Below, piece by piece: positions 47,035 to 55,985 of a stretch of 64,000 nt of DNA. Below the pieces are notes generated by a model that searched no databases, was not told where the DNA came from, and worked only from the letters and a program-made list of their open reading frames with translations. Each line of letters opens with the position of its first letter. Position 1 is the stretch's first letter. The position numbers and the translations under genes were made by a program. This DNA comes from Xanthobacteraceae bacterium 501b. GTDB lineage: Bacteria > Pseudomonadota > Alphaproteobacteria > Rhizobiales > Xanthobacteraceae. The DNA lies in assembly GCA_000378025.1 (NCBI GenBank), contig KB899087.1, forward strand, positions 1,550,001 to 1,614,000. Direction: 5' to 3'.

Positions 47035-48050
47035 CAGCCGGCCTCCCGCATGCGCGGGTCGGCCGCGGCATAGGCGATATCGGTGAGCAGGTTGGCGAGG
47101 AGGAAGCCGAGCCCACCAATGATGGTCACGCCTGTAATGGCGGGATAGTCGAGGCTGCGCGCCGCGTCGACCGCGTAGGAGCCGATGCCGGGCCAGGAGA
47201 AGATCGTCTCCACCAGCACCGAGCCGGTGATGAGATAGGCGAAGGTGAAGCCCAGAATGGTCAGCGCCGGGATCAGCGCGTTGGCGAGCGCGTGGTGGAT
47301 CAACACCCGCAGCCGCCCTGCCCCCTTGGCCCGCGCCATGGTGATGTAGTCCTGCCCCAGCACGTCGAGCATCGAGGCGCGCACCATGCGGGTGATGATG
47401 CCCATGACCGACCAGCCGAGCACCAGCGCCGGCAGGATCAGGTGGCGCAGCGCGTCGACGAAAGCGCTCCAGTTGCCGGCGAGCAGCGTGTCGACCAGCA
47501 TGAAGCCGGTCACGGTGGGGGGCGCCACGGCACGGATGTCGAGCCGCCCGGGGCCGGGCAGCAGCTTGGTCTGCACGGTGAAGAGAAAGAGCGCGATCAG
47601 CCCGAGCCAGAACACCGGCAGGCAGGAGCCCAGCAACGCCACCAGCCGCGCCAGATGGTCGGCGAAGCTGTCCTTGAATTCGGCGGAGACGATGGCGAGC
47701 ACGATGCCGCCGACGGCGCCGACGAACATCGCGCAGATGACCAGTTCGAGGGTCGCCGGCAGTCGCTGGGCAAGATCGGTCAGCACGGGCTGCTTGGTGC
47801 GGAAGGAGGTGCCGAGATCGCCATGGGCGAGGTTCCACACATAGGTCGCGTAGCGTTCCGGCACCGAGCCATCGAGGCCCCAGCGGGCCTTGGCGGCGGC
47901 GACGATCTCGGCATTGTCGAGATTGCGGGCGCCGATGATGGAGATGAGCGGGTTGCCCTTGGTGAACTGGGCCAGCAGGAAGGTCGCCGTGACGATCCCG
48001 AGAAGCAGGAACGGCATCACCAGCAATCGGCGCAGGACGACCTTCAGCAT
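47034..48050 (-). CDS. Peptide-type ABC transporter permease (DppB-like)
   Basis: The 338-residue permease opens MLKVVLRRLLVMPFLLLGIV and contains GDLGTSFRTKQPVL, typical of DppB. The EAA-type loop is MVRASMLDVLGQDYITMARAKGAG. It follows the binding-protein gene by 15 bases and pairs with the DppC-like subunit. Confidence 0.93.
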   Translation of the reverse strand: MLKVVLRRLLVMPFLLLGIVTATFLLAQFTKGNPLISIIGARNLDNAEIVAAAKARWGLDGSVPERYATYVWNLAHGDLGTSFRTKQPVLTDLAQRLPATLELVICAMFVGAVGGIVLAIVSAEFKDSFADHLARLVALLGSCLPVFWLGLIALFLFTVQTKLLPGPGRLDIRAVAPPTVTGFMLVDTLLAGNWSAFVDALRHLILPALVLGWSVMGIITRMVRASMLDVLGQDYITMARAKGAGRLRVLIHHALANALIPALTILGFTFAYLITGSVLVETIFSWPGIGSYAVDAARSLDYPAITGVTIIGGLGFLLANLLTDIAYAAADPRMREAG

Positions 48051-48065
48051 GGCCGGTTCAACCCC

Positions 48066-49676
48066 TCACTTCTTCTCGATTTCGCCAAGCGGCAGGTTGC
48101 AGCAGGCGCTGTAGCGCACGCCGCTCACATCGTTGCGGTAGGCGAGGACAAGGTTCGGGCTGACCAGCGGCAGGATGATCTTGTCGTCGATCATCTTCAT
48201 GGCGAGGTCGTGATAGGCCTTTTCCTGCCCGGCGGCATCAGTGGCGGCAAGCGCCTTCTGGTACATCGCCAGCTGCTCCTTGCCGTCGAGGCCGGGCACC
48301 TTGCCGACGCCGGCGCGCTTGGCCCACGGCATGTCCGGCATCATGCCGAAATACTGGACATATTGAGCGCTGCCGAAATAATCCGGCGCGAAGAAGCCGA
48401 GGGCGAAGGGCACGCCGGGATTATCGATGTCGCTCGCCCACACGGTGAAGGGCACCGGCTTCAGCGACAGCTTGATGCCGACCTTGCCGAGATCCTGCTG
48501 CACCTTCTGGGCGAGCAGGGAGAGATCGACGCCATAGACATTCATCGCCGGAAATTCGAGCTCCATCGCGAAGCCATCGGGATGGCCGGCCTTGGCGAGC
48601 AGTTCCTTGGCCTTCTCGACATTGAACACCGGGGCGGGCAGATCCTTGGTGCCTGGATAGCCGTTCGGGATCGCCGAGGACTGTTCCTTGCCTTCCCCGC
48701 CGACGGTGAAGTCGATGAGGCCCTGATAGTCGAGGGCCAGCGCAATGGCCTCGCGCACCTCCTTGGTCAGCGGCACCGGGGCGCCCTTGGCCGCCGGGCT
48801 GATGGCGGCATAGACATAGTTGAACGAGGGCACCGCCTTGAAGGTGGCGTCGGGCGCCGAAACCGTCTTCGCCGTGTCGGGATCGACCTGCATGGCGATA
48901 TCGGCGGCGCCGGACTGGAGCATCTGCGCCTGCGTCACCGCATCGGCGGTCTGCTTCAACACCACGCCGGAAATCGCGGGCTTCTTGCCCCAGTATTTCT
49001 CGTTGCGGGCGAGGCGCAGCTGGTCATCGGCCGTGTATTTTTCCAGCACGAAGGGGCCGGCACCGGCCGAATTGGCGAGGAACCAGGTGTCGGAGGTGTC
49101 GGAGGTCGCCGCATCGGCCTTGGCGTTGGCGCCATTGGCGGACGCGACCTTGGAATTGATGATGCCGGTATAGGGTGCGGCCAGAATGCCGAGGAACTCG
49201 GAATTCGGCGTCGAGGTGGTGATGACGACGGTCTTGTCATCCTTGGCCTCGACCGACTTCAGGCTGTCCATCAGATAGGACGGCCCACCCTTGACGTTCT
49301 TCAGCCGCTCCAGCGACCACTTCACATCCGCGGCCGTCACCGGGCTGCCGTCGGAGAAGGTGGCCGCCGGGTCGAGATGGAAGGTGAAGGTCGTCACGTC
49401 CGGGCTCACCTCCCAGCTTTTGGCGACGGCGGGAATGATGGTCTGGTTGTCGGCGGCGAGCGTCAGCAGCGTCGCATAGACCGCCGAGAGATAGATCTGG
49501 CAGGTATCGCAATAGCCGCGCGCCGGATCGAGCGAGTTGATGTCCATCGCGCGCGCCACGACGAGCGGGCCGTCGGCGGCCCTCGCCTTCTGCGCAGCCA
49601 TCGGCATGAAGAAGACCGCCCCCAGCAGCGAGGCGGCGACGCGCGTGGAGAGGGCAAGGCGGGAGAGGCGGGCCAT
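48066..49676 (-). CDS. Peptide-type ABC transporter solute-binding protein
   Basis: This 536-residue periplasmic protein belongs to the SBP_bac_5 family. The signal peptide covers about residues 1-33 (cleavage after QKARA). The mature start carries DINSLDPARGYCDTCQIYLS. FTFHLDPAATFSDGSPVTAADVKWSLERLK is the usual family block (given here in outline). The ligand could be a peptide, amine or sugar derivative and cannot be told. The start at 49676 (MARLSRLALSTRV) follows GGAGACATTTGCCC. A paired Cys-Cys near the C-terminus (YSACCNLP) and the C-D-T-C near the N-terminus are notable. Confidence 0.92.
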   Translation of the reverse strand: MARLSRLALSTRVAASLLGAVFFMPMAAQKARAADGPLVVARAMDINSLDPARGYCDTCQIYLSAVYATLLTLAADNQTIIPAVAKSWEVSPDVTTFTFHLDPAATFSDGSPVTAADVKWSLERLKNVKGGPSYLMDSLKSVEAKDDKTVVITTSTPNSEFLGILAAPYTGIINSKVASANGANAKADAATSDTSDTWFLANSAGAGPFVLEKYTADDQLRLARNEKYWGKKPAISGVVLKQTADAVTQAQMLQSGAADIAMQVDPDTAKTVSAPDATFKAVPSFNYVYAAISPAAKGAPVPLTKEVREAIALALDYQGLIDFTVGGEGKEQSSAIPNGYPGTKDLPAPVFNVEKAKELLAKAGHPDGFAMELEFPAMNVYGVDLSLLAQKVQQDLGKVGIKLSLKPVPFTVWASDIDNPGVPFALGFFAPDYFGSAQYVQYFGMMPDMPWAKRAGVGKVPGLDGKEQLAMYQKALAATDAAGQEKAYHDLAMKMIDDKIILPLVSPNLVLAYRNDVSGVRYSACCNLPLGEIEKK

Positions 49677-49729
49677 GGGCAAATGTCTCCGGACGAAGGG
49701 GGGCGAGGATCGGGAACGTTGCGGGCCGC

Positions 49730-50962
49730 TCAGGCGGTGGCCGGCGCCAGGGCGCGCACGGCGCGGAAGCCGAGCTCGGCGGCCTCCAGCGCCCGGTCGA
49801 TGTCCTCGGGCGTGTGCGCCGCGCTCAGGAACATGTTGTGCTGCGGGTGGAAGTACACGCCCGCCTTCAGCGCCGCCGCGCAGAAGGCAAAGCCCTTGCG
49901 GCAGTCCGCATCGTCGTCCAACAGCACCATGGGCATCTGCACCGGGCCGGTCTGGCGGATCGGGATGCCGTGGGCGAGGCTCAACGCCGCCAAGCCCTCG
50001 CGCAGCATGGTACCCATCTTCTCCATATGCGCGACGGCATCCTCGCGGCGCAGGATGTTCAGCGTCGCCACGGCGGCGGCCATGGACATCGCCCCGCACC
50101 AGAAGGAGCCGGTGGTGAAAATGGACTGCGTCGCCGCGCGGAAGCGGTCATTGCCGGTGACGGCCGAAAGGGCGAAGCCATTGGCGATCGACTTCGACCA
50201 GGCCGAGAGGTCGGGGCGCACCCCCACCCGCTCCCAGCTGCCGCCGAGCGAGAGCCGGAAGCCGGCGCGCACGTCGTCGACGATCAGTGCGGCGTCGGCA
50301 GCGTCGGCGGCGGCACGGGCAGCCTCGGCGAAGGCGATGGTCGGCAGTTCCTGGTCCTTGCCGTAATCGTGCTTAAAGGCGCTGACGATGATGCCGGCGA
50401 GGTCGCCCTCGGCCTGGGCCACGGCGGCGTTCAGGCTGTCGATGTCGTTGTAGTCATAGGTGAGGATATGCGCCCGGTCCTCGGAGGTGACGCCAATGAG
50501 GGAGGGCGAGCACCAGGGCACGGCGCCATGATAGGCGCCCTTGGCGACCAGGATCTTGCGGCGTCCGGTGCCGGCGCGGGCGATGGTCACGGCGGTGGTG
50601 GTGGCGTCGGTGCCGTTCTTCTCGAACTGGGCCCAGTCGGCATGGGGGATGAGTTCCACCATCAACTCGGCGAGTTCGACCATCGCCTCGCCGGGGCCGT
50701 TCATGGCGTCGCCCTGCTGGTATTGCGCAAAGGCGGCGGCATCCACTTCCGGGTGATGATGGCCGAGGATCACCGGGCCCCAGCTGCACATGAAGTCGAG
50801 ATAGTCGTTGCCGTCGACATCCCAGAGCTTTGTGCCCTCGGCGCGGGCGAAAAACTGGGGGTAGCCCTCGGGCAGATCCTTGGCGTGCATGTGTCCCCAC
50901 ATCCCGCCGGGAACCACACGCAGCGCGCGCTGGCGCAAGGCGTGATCCAAGGAATTGCTCAT
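49730..50962 (-). CDS. Class III aminotransferase (GSA-aminomutase-like)
   Basis: This 410-residue PLP enzyme has the active-site Lys in LSAWSKSIANGFALSAVTGN and DDVRAGFRLSLGGSW (Asp that contacts the PLP ring). FTTGSFWCGAMSMAAAVATL follows. It is closest in style to glutamate-1-semialdehyde aminomutases, but such sequences outside haem clusters usually act on other amines. It heads the transcription unit with the ABC transporter 53 bases downstream, so it probably processes the imported compound. Confidence 0.87.
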   Translation of the reverse strand: MSNSLDHALRQRALRVVPGGMWGHMHAKDLPEGYPQFFARAEGTKLWDVDGNDYLDFMCSWGPVILGHHHPEVDAAAFAQYQQGDAMNGPGEAMVELAELMVELIPHADWAQFEKNGTDATTTAVTIARAGTGRRKILVAKGAYHGAVPWCSPSLIGVTSEDRAHILTYDYNDIDSLNAAVAQAEGDLAGIIVSAFKHDYGKDQELPTIAFAEAARAAADAADAALIVDDVRAGFRLSLGGSWERVGVRPDLSAWSKSIANGFALSAVTGNDRFRAATQSIFTTGSFWCGAMSMAAAVATLNILRREDAVAHMEKMGTMLREGLAALSLAHGIPIRQTGPVQMPMVLLDDDADCRKGFAFCAAALKAGVYFHPQHNMFLSAAHTPEDIDRALEAAELGFRAVRALAPATA

Positions 50963-51250
50963 GAATGCTTCCCTCTTATGCGTGCCTATTTTTCAGACGC
51001 GAGGGTGTAAGAGCCGGGGGCGACGGTCAATCTACCGAAAGTAAGAGACATCGCCCGCCAGCGTGAACGCGCCGGCCGGACCCCGCCGCCGCGACGGACA
51101 CGGATGAGACCGGCCGAGGGCGGACAGCAACGGGAGGCAGGCGACATCCAGCTCGCGCGGCCATTCCCGACCCCGCCGAACCCTCACGCCGATTTCCACC
51201 AGAGTGGAGACCAAAGCGGCAAACAGAAGCCTGCGGGCCGGTTGCCGCGC

Positions 51251-52015
51251 CTACGCCTTTGTCGACAGAAAAGCCCTGTGGTCGCCGTCAATGACCAGCG
51301 CGGTGAGGCGGCCGGTGCGATAGGCGCCGGTATCGATGCCGATGCGGTTGATCCGCTCCTCCGGCTTCGCGCTGATCGTGTGTCCGTGCACCACCACTTT
51401 TTCCAGCGGCATCAACGAATCCAGGAAGGGAGCGCGCATCCACAGCAGGTCATCGGGGTCCTGCCGGTCCAGCGACGTTCCGGGGCGAACCCCGGCGTGG
51501 CAAAAGAAATAGTCGCCGAACGACACCGCGTGCCGCAGCCCTTTCAGAAAGTCCACATGCGCGGAAGGAACCGCCGCCACCAGCTTGCGATGCACCTGGT
51601 CGAGATCGGCGTCCGTCTTCAGCTTCGCGCGGTTGAGCTTCACGCCATAGGAACGCGCCGCGGCATTGCCGCCGCTATTAACGAACACGCCGTCACTGCT
51701 GGGGTGATCGAGAAAGGCGAGAAATTCCACGTCGTGGTTTCCCGCCAGCATGATGTAGCGGGAATCCGCGCCCTGAAGCGCGATCAGACGGTCGATGACG
51801 CCGCTGGAATTCGGGCCGCGATCGACGTAGTCGCCGAGGAAAATGATCCGCCAGTCGCCCGGCTTGGAGCGGGCGATATCCTCCTCGATCTTCTGCAGAA
51901 GCTTGTCGAGAAGCGACAGGCAACCATGGATATCGCCAATGGCGTAGATCCGGATTCCCTCAGGGCCGCGCGCCTCGGAAAGGGTGACGAGGGGTGTTTT
52001 CCAAAGTCCAAAAAT
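51251..52015 (-). CDS. Calcineurin-like metallophosphoesterase, start codon unclear
   Basis: The reading frame encodes the full serine/threonine-phosphatase pattern: IYAIGDIHG (metal ligands D and H), FLGDYVDRGPNSSG, LAGNHDVEF and VVHGHTISAKPE. However, the first ATG (51751) lies after the first two motifs, and no ATG, GTG or TTG occurs in frame between them and the upstream stop near 52143. The coordinate given uses an ATT at 52015, which yields a 254-residue protein of normal family length. Alternatively a small indel in the T-, A- and C-runs at 51998-52013 has separated a TTG start at 52071 in another frame. Confidence 0.75.
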   Translation of the reverse strand: MFGLWKTPLVTLSEARGPEGIRIYAIGDIHGCLSLLDKLLQKIEEDIARSKPGDWRIIFLGDYVDRGPNSSGVIDRLIALQGADSRYIMLAGNHDVEFLAFLDHPSSDGVFVNSGGNAAARSYGVKLNRAKLKTDADLDQVHRKLVAAVPSAHVDFLKGLRHAVSFGDYFFCHAGVRPGTSLDRQDPDDLLWMRAPFLDSLMPLEKVVVHGHTISAKPEERINRIGIDTGAYRTGRLTALVIDGDHRAFLSTKA

Positions 52016-52267
52016 TCTGTGGCGACTCCAAACCGGGGCGTCAGAATGATCGAAGGTGCCGTGGAATACAATATCCTGGTAGCCGACCGCGGCAGCGCTT
52101 CCCCCGGAGATCCGCGACCCGTGCGTGGCGTCGTCGCAGGGCTACCTGACGGCGAATGCTACTTTTATGTGACAATGCGAGCCGCTATCGGTGGCTCATC
52201 AAGCTGACGGGAGGTGGCCTCTTCGTAGCGGCAAACGGGCTTTTGCCCGGACAAGCGGAGAGACGAC

Positions 52268-53863
52268 ATGTCGGAGCAAACGACCGAAATTCAGCTGCAC
52301 GCCGAGGTGGACGCGCCGGAATCTGCCGGTGCCGGGCGCGAGGTCGAGCTCAAGCTGCTCACGGATCCCGCCACCCTGCAGCGCCTGCTCGCTACCGCCG
52401 TGATAACCCGAAACGCCACCTCGAAGGGCGTCGTCCGGCGGCTGGAGGCGACCTATTACGATACGCCCGATGCGGTCCTCGCCCGGCTGGGTGCCTCGCT
52501 GCGGGTCCGGCGCAGCGGCAAGCAGTTCATCCAGACGCTGAAGCTGGCATCCGAGGCAAGCCCGCTTCAGCGGCGCGAGATGGAAGCTCGGGTGCCCGAT
52601 AGCGCCCTTCAGCTTGAGGCGCTGCCCCTGGCCGATCTGGGCGCGCCCTTCGCGACGCTGCCGGGCGCGGGGCTGGCGCCGGTGTTCACCACCAAGATCC
52701 GCCGCCACATTCAGATGGTGGAGTTTGGCGGCGCCGTCATCGAGGTCGCGTTCGACGAGGGAACGCTGAGCGCCGGCGACAAGGCGGAAGCCGTCTGCGA
52801 GATCGAGCTTGAGCTGAAAGCCGGCGGGGCGGGTGCGCTTTATGACCTGGCCCTGTCGCTGCTGGAGCAGGGTCCGGTCCGGATCGGGCTGCAAAGCAAG
52901 GCCGAGCGCGGCTATGCGCTCGCCTTTGGCTCGTCGCCCACACCGGAAAAGGCGTTTGCGACCGGCATCGGGCCGGCCGACACCACCGACGAGGTGATCG
53001 CCAAGGTCTTGATCGCCTGCCAGCGCCATGTGATGGCGAATCTGATGGCCGCGCATCACGGCCAGGACCCGGAGGGCGTGCATCAGCTGCGGGTCGCGCT
53101 GCGGCGTCTGCGCACCGCGATCTCCCTGTTCAAGAAGGAAGTCCCCGCCTCGGCGCTCCAGGCCCTCGGCCTTGACGCCAAGAGGCTGGCCAGCGCCCTC
53201 GGGCCGGCCCGCAACTGGGACGTGTTCGCCACCTCGACCATCGCCGAGATCGAGCGGTCCAGTCTGCCCGGCGTCGACTTCACCGCGCTCAGATCCGCCA
53301 CCGTCTCGCCGCGTGCGCTCAGCTATCAGGCCGTGCGGGTCGATCTGATCGATCTCGAATGCACCCGCTTCCTGCTGTCGCTCGGCAGCGTGATCGAGCG
53401 CCGAAGCTGGCGCAACGATATCGGCGTCGAGGCGCTCGCCGTGCTCACCCAGCCGGCGCACGAATTCGCCGGGCGCGGACTGACGCGCCTGCACCGCAAG
53501 GCGCTGAAACAGGGCCACAATTTCCGCAAGCTGCGGCCGACGGCCCGGCATGAGCTGCGCCTGACGCTGAAGAAGCTGCGCTATGGCGCGGAGTTCCTGC
53601 TGCCGCTGTACGACCGTGACGGCGCCGCCCGGAAATATCTGAAGCGGATGTCCCGGCTGCAGGACATTCTCGGCATCGACAACGATATCACCACCACCCA
53701 GGCGCTGCTGCGCGAGGTGGAGGAGAGCACGTCGCTGCCGCAGGTGCACAAGGCGATCGGCGCCATCACCGGCTGGCAGGGACGCGACCGCATCGAGACC
53801 GCCGAGGCACTGCGGCGCAGCTGGCGCAAATTCATCGATGCCGAACCGTTCTGGCTCGGCTAG
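52268..53863 (+). CDS. CYTH-CHAD domain protein (inorganic triphosphatase type)
   Basis: The 531-residue protein has an N-terminal CYTH triphosphate-tunnel domain. Its E-x-E-x-K signature is at E25, E27 and K29 (REVELKLL), with LRVRRSGKQFIQTLK and EVAFDEGTL downstream. A C-terminal CHAD domain follows with histidine-rich helices (VHQLRVALRRLRTAISLFKK, RGLTRLHRKALKQGHNFRKL). CYTH domains like YgiF hydrolyse inorganic triphosphate and CHAD domains bind polyphosphate granules. GGAGAGACGAC lies before the ATG. It is divergent from the phosphoesterase gene. Confidence 0.92.
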   Translation: MSEQTTEIQLHAEVDAPESAGAGREVELKLLTDPATLQRLLATAVITRNATSKGVVRRLEATYYDTPDAVLARLGASLRVRRSGKQFIQTLKLASEASPLQRREMEARVPDSALQLEALPLADLGAPFATLPGAGLAPVFTTKIRRHIQMVEFGGAVIEVAFDEGTLSAGDKAEAVCEIELELKAGGAGALYDLALSLLEQGPVRIGLQSKAERGYALAFGSSPTPEKAFATGIGPADTTDEVIAKVLIACQRHVMANLMAAHHGQDPEGVHQLRVALRRLRTAISLFKKEVPASALQALGLDAKRLASALGPARNWDVFATSTIAEIERSSLPGVDFTALRSATVSPRALSYQAVRVDLIDLECTRFLLSLGSVIERRSWRNDIGVEALAVLTQPAHEFAGRGLTRLHRKALKQGHNFRKLRPTARHELRLTLKKLRYGAEFLLPLYDRDGAARKYLKRMSRLQDILGIDNDITTTQALLREVEESTSLPQVHKAIGAITGWQGRDRIETAEALRRSWRKFIDAEPFWLG

Positions 53864-54001
53864 TGACGTCGCCCCCGTCACATCGCTTGCCGCCGGCCTC
53901 GCCAACGTCACCCAGTTCGTCTGTCGTGCCGTAACGCCTGAGCGCGGTCAGGCCGATGCTGGTTTCGGCGATGGGCCCGGCCGACAAGCCGGCGGAGTGG
54001 G

Positions 54002-55024
54002 TCAATCGGCGCTCACGATCAGCTTCTTGCCACTATGGCTGCCGTCGAAGAGCGTCAGGAGCGTCGCGGGGAGCTTCTCGAAACCATCGATGAGTTCCTC
54101 GCCGAATTTGATCTTGCCATGCGTGACCAGGGGCGTCATCTCGGCCAGGAACTCGGGGAAGGTGTCCATGACATAGGGGGTCGCGAAGGCCTTGATATCG
54201 ATGAACCGGTAATGGATCAGCGTAATCAGCCGCGGCAAATAGTTCGTCCCGGTCGGCAATTCGGTGTCGCTGTAGTCAGCGATCGTGCCACAGATGACCA
54301 TCTTCGCCTTGGTATTGAAATATTCCATCAGGACCGGAAAAAGTGGTCCACCGACATTCTCGAAGAGAGCGTCCATCCCGTTGGGGAGCGCGCGCTTGAC
54401 CTGTTCGGCGAAGTCGTCGGCCTTGTAATCGATCGCATCATCCAGGCCGAGCTGATCCTTGAGGTAAGCCCTCTTCGCGGCACCACCAGCGATGCCGACA
54501 ACGCGGAGCCCGCGCAGCTTCCCTAGCTGCGCGGCTGCGGAGCCGACCGAACCCGCCGCTCCCGTGACCACCAGCGTGCCGCCGGGCTTGAAGTCATGGA
54601 GCTTCGTCATGCCGTACCAAGCGGTGAAGCCGGTGAGACCGAGCGGTCCGAGCGCGGTCGTCAGTGGCGCGAGGCCGACATCCAGCTTGCGAAGATCGGC
54701 ACCGTCCGAGACGGCATAGTCCTGCCAACCCGACCACGTCTGAACGTGATCGCCGACGGCGAAATCCGAGTTTCGGCTTTCTTCGACCACCGCGACCGTC
54801 GGCCCGCCCATCGGCTCACCGATCTCGATCGCGGGCCATTCGGAAGAGCCGTTGCCCATCAGGTTGCGCTGGTAGGGATCGACCGAGAACAGCGTGTTGC
54901 GGACGAGCACCTGCCCCTCAGCCAGCGGCGGCACCGGTGCTTCCACAAGCTTGAAGTCGCTGAGTTTGGCCGCCCCCTTCGGGCGCGCGGCGAGCGTAAA
55001 CTGGCGGTTCAGCGTTTGGGTCAT
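54002..55024 (-). CDS. NADP-dependent MDR oxidoreductase (CurA/leukotriene-reductase type)
   Basis: This 340-residue zinc-free medium-chain reductase saturates activated double bonds such as enones. The opening TQTLNRQFTLAARPKGAAKL, VDPYQRNLMG, TGFTAWYGMTKLHDFKPG, the nucleotide loop TGAAGSVGSAAAQLGKL and LFENVGGPLFPVLMEYFN fit the family of NADP-dependent oxidoreductases. It is divergent from a TetR gene with three shared repeats, a common arrangement for reductases induced by electrophiles or quinones. Confidence 0.9.
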   Translation of the reverse strand: MTQTLNRQFTLAARPKGAAKLSDFKLVEAPVPPLAEGQVLVRNTLFSVDPYQRNLMGNGSSEWPAIEIGEPMGGPTVAVVEESRNSDFAVGDHVQTWSGWQDYAVSDGADLRKLDVGLAPLTTALGPLGLTGFTAWYGMTKLHDFKPGGTLVVTGAAGSVGSAAAQLGKLRGLRVVGIAGGAAKRAYLKDQLGLDDAIDYKADDFAEQVKRALPNGMDALFENVGGPLFPVLMEYFNTKAKMVICGTIADYSDTELPTGTNYLPRLITLIHYRFIDIKAFATPYVMDTFPEFLAEMTPLVTHGKIKFGEELIDGFEKLPATLLTLFDGSHSGKKLIVSAD

Positions 55025-55057
55025 CTTGGGTCCTCAGCCTCCATCGCGGAGATATCG

Positions 55058-55128
55058 TAACGATCATTATGTAACGTCCATTACGTATCTGGACTTTGGC
55101 TGTCAAGGGAATTAACTAACGCTCATTA
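55058..55128. promoter_or_regulatory. Three TAACG-NN-CATTA operator repeats
   Basis: The 12-base motif occurs at 55058-55069 (NN = AT), 55072-55083 (TC) and 55117-55128 (CT). It is an imperfect palindrome (TAAYG-NN-CRTTA). All three are in the 125-base gap between the reductase and TetR genes. Two nearly adjacent copies lie close to the reductase start and one close to the TetR start. Confidence 0.75.
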
Positions 55129-55149
55129 TGAAACGGAATGGACGCCGGC

Positions 55150-55734
55150 ATGGGACGCCCAAGGTCATTTGAGGTGGAGGAAGCGCTCGAAGCGGCGCTC
55201 GGCGTCTTCTGGCGCAAGGGCTTCGAGGGAACCTCCTATGCCGACCTCGTTGCCGCGACCGGTGTTGAGCGGCCGGCGCTCTATTCGGCCTTTGGCAACA
55301 AGGAGGCGCTGTTCCTCAAAGCGCTCGATCGGTACGCAAGCCACTACGGCAACTATGTCTGGGAGGCTGTGGCTCTGGAAACCGCCCTGGCGGTGGCGAC
55401 GCGGGTGCTTGAGGGGGCGATCGAGCTCAACACGCGGTTTGCCGATCGTGCCGGATGTTTCGGAATCAACGGTGCTTTGGCCGGATCGGACGACTCCGAG
55501 GCCAGTCGTCAGGCGCTGATCAAATGGCGGGCCGATGGTGAGGCGGTCCTGCGGGATCGATTTGAAAGGGCAAAGACCGAGGGAGACCTGGCGGCGAACG
55601 CCGATAGCGCCGTGCTTGCCGCGTACATATTGACGATCGCGCATGGCCTGGCCGTTCAGGCGAAAGCGGGCTTTTCCAGAGAGAAGCTCACAGCCATTGC
55701 CCGGCTCGCTTTGTCGGCCTGGCCTCAAGCCTGA
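55150..55734 (+). CDS. TetR family transcriptional regulator
   Basis: The 194-residue repressor begins MGRPRSFEVEEALEAALGVF with the TetR helix-turn-helix (GFEGTSYADLVAATGVERPA then LYSAFGNKEALFLKAL). The AcrR-like C-terminal domain has AGCFGINGALAGSDD. The ATG at 55150 fits homologues; an ATG at 55138 adds four residues. It most likely represses itself and the divergent oxidoreductase gene through the TAACG-NN-CATTA repeats. Confidence 0.88.
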   Translation: MGRPRSFEVEEALEAALGVFWRKGFEGTSYADLVAATGVERPALYSAFGNKEALFLKALDRYASHYGNYVWEAVALETALAVATRVLEGAIELNTRFADRAGCFGINGALAGSDDSEASRQALIKWRADGEAVLRDRFERAKTEGDLAANADSAVLAAYILTIAHGLAVQAKAGFSREKLTAIARLALSAWPQA

Positions 55735-55877
55735 CGCACCGAGTGGCTCCGGTGCACGCACGACCTCAAACAGCGGCCGCGCAGCATCTTGCCACAAGCA
55801 CCCACAGGCTGGTGTCGACGCTCTACACAGAATGGATAGACGAAACTCTCCCTCTTCCGCAACCGTGACCCATCAGA

Positions 55878-55894
55878 TCAAGAACAGTTCTAAT
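55878..55894. promoter_or_regulatory. Candidate Irr iron-control element
   Basis: The 17-base stretch centred on the perfect repeat AGAAC-A-GTTCT matches 14 positions of the Irr box as I remember it (TTTRGAAY-N-RTTCYAAA). It lies 92 bases before the sigma-factor start, at the head of the iron-uptake genes. Irr is the haem-linked iron regulator of Hyphomicrobiales. Confidence 0.5.
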
Positions 55895-55985
55895 ATTTCT
55901 GAGCCGCATTGATGCATTCGACCGTTTCGCGCTACTGCGTTGCGTCACCCATTTGGGCCGTGAACTGGTGAGGCGGATCGAGCCA

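Noticed and set aside
47292..50366. 1024-codon plus-strand open frame
   Set aside because: It lies wholly opposite the ABC transporter and aminotransferase genes, which have clear family motifs; the product is His/Arg/Glu-rich without recognisable folds.
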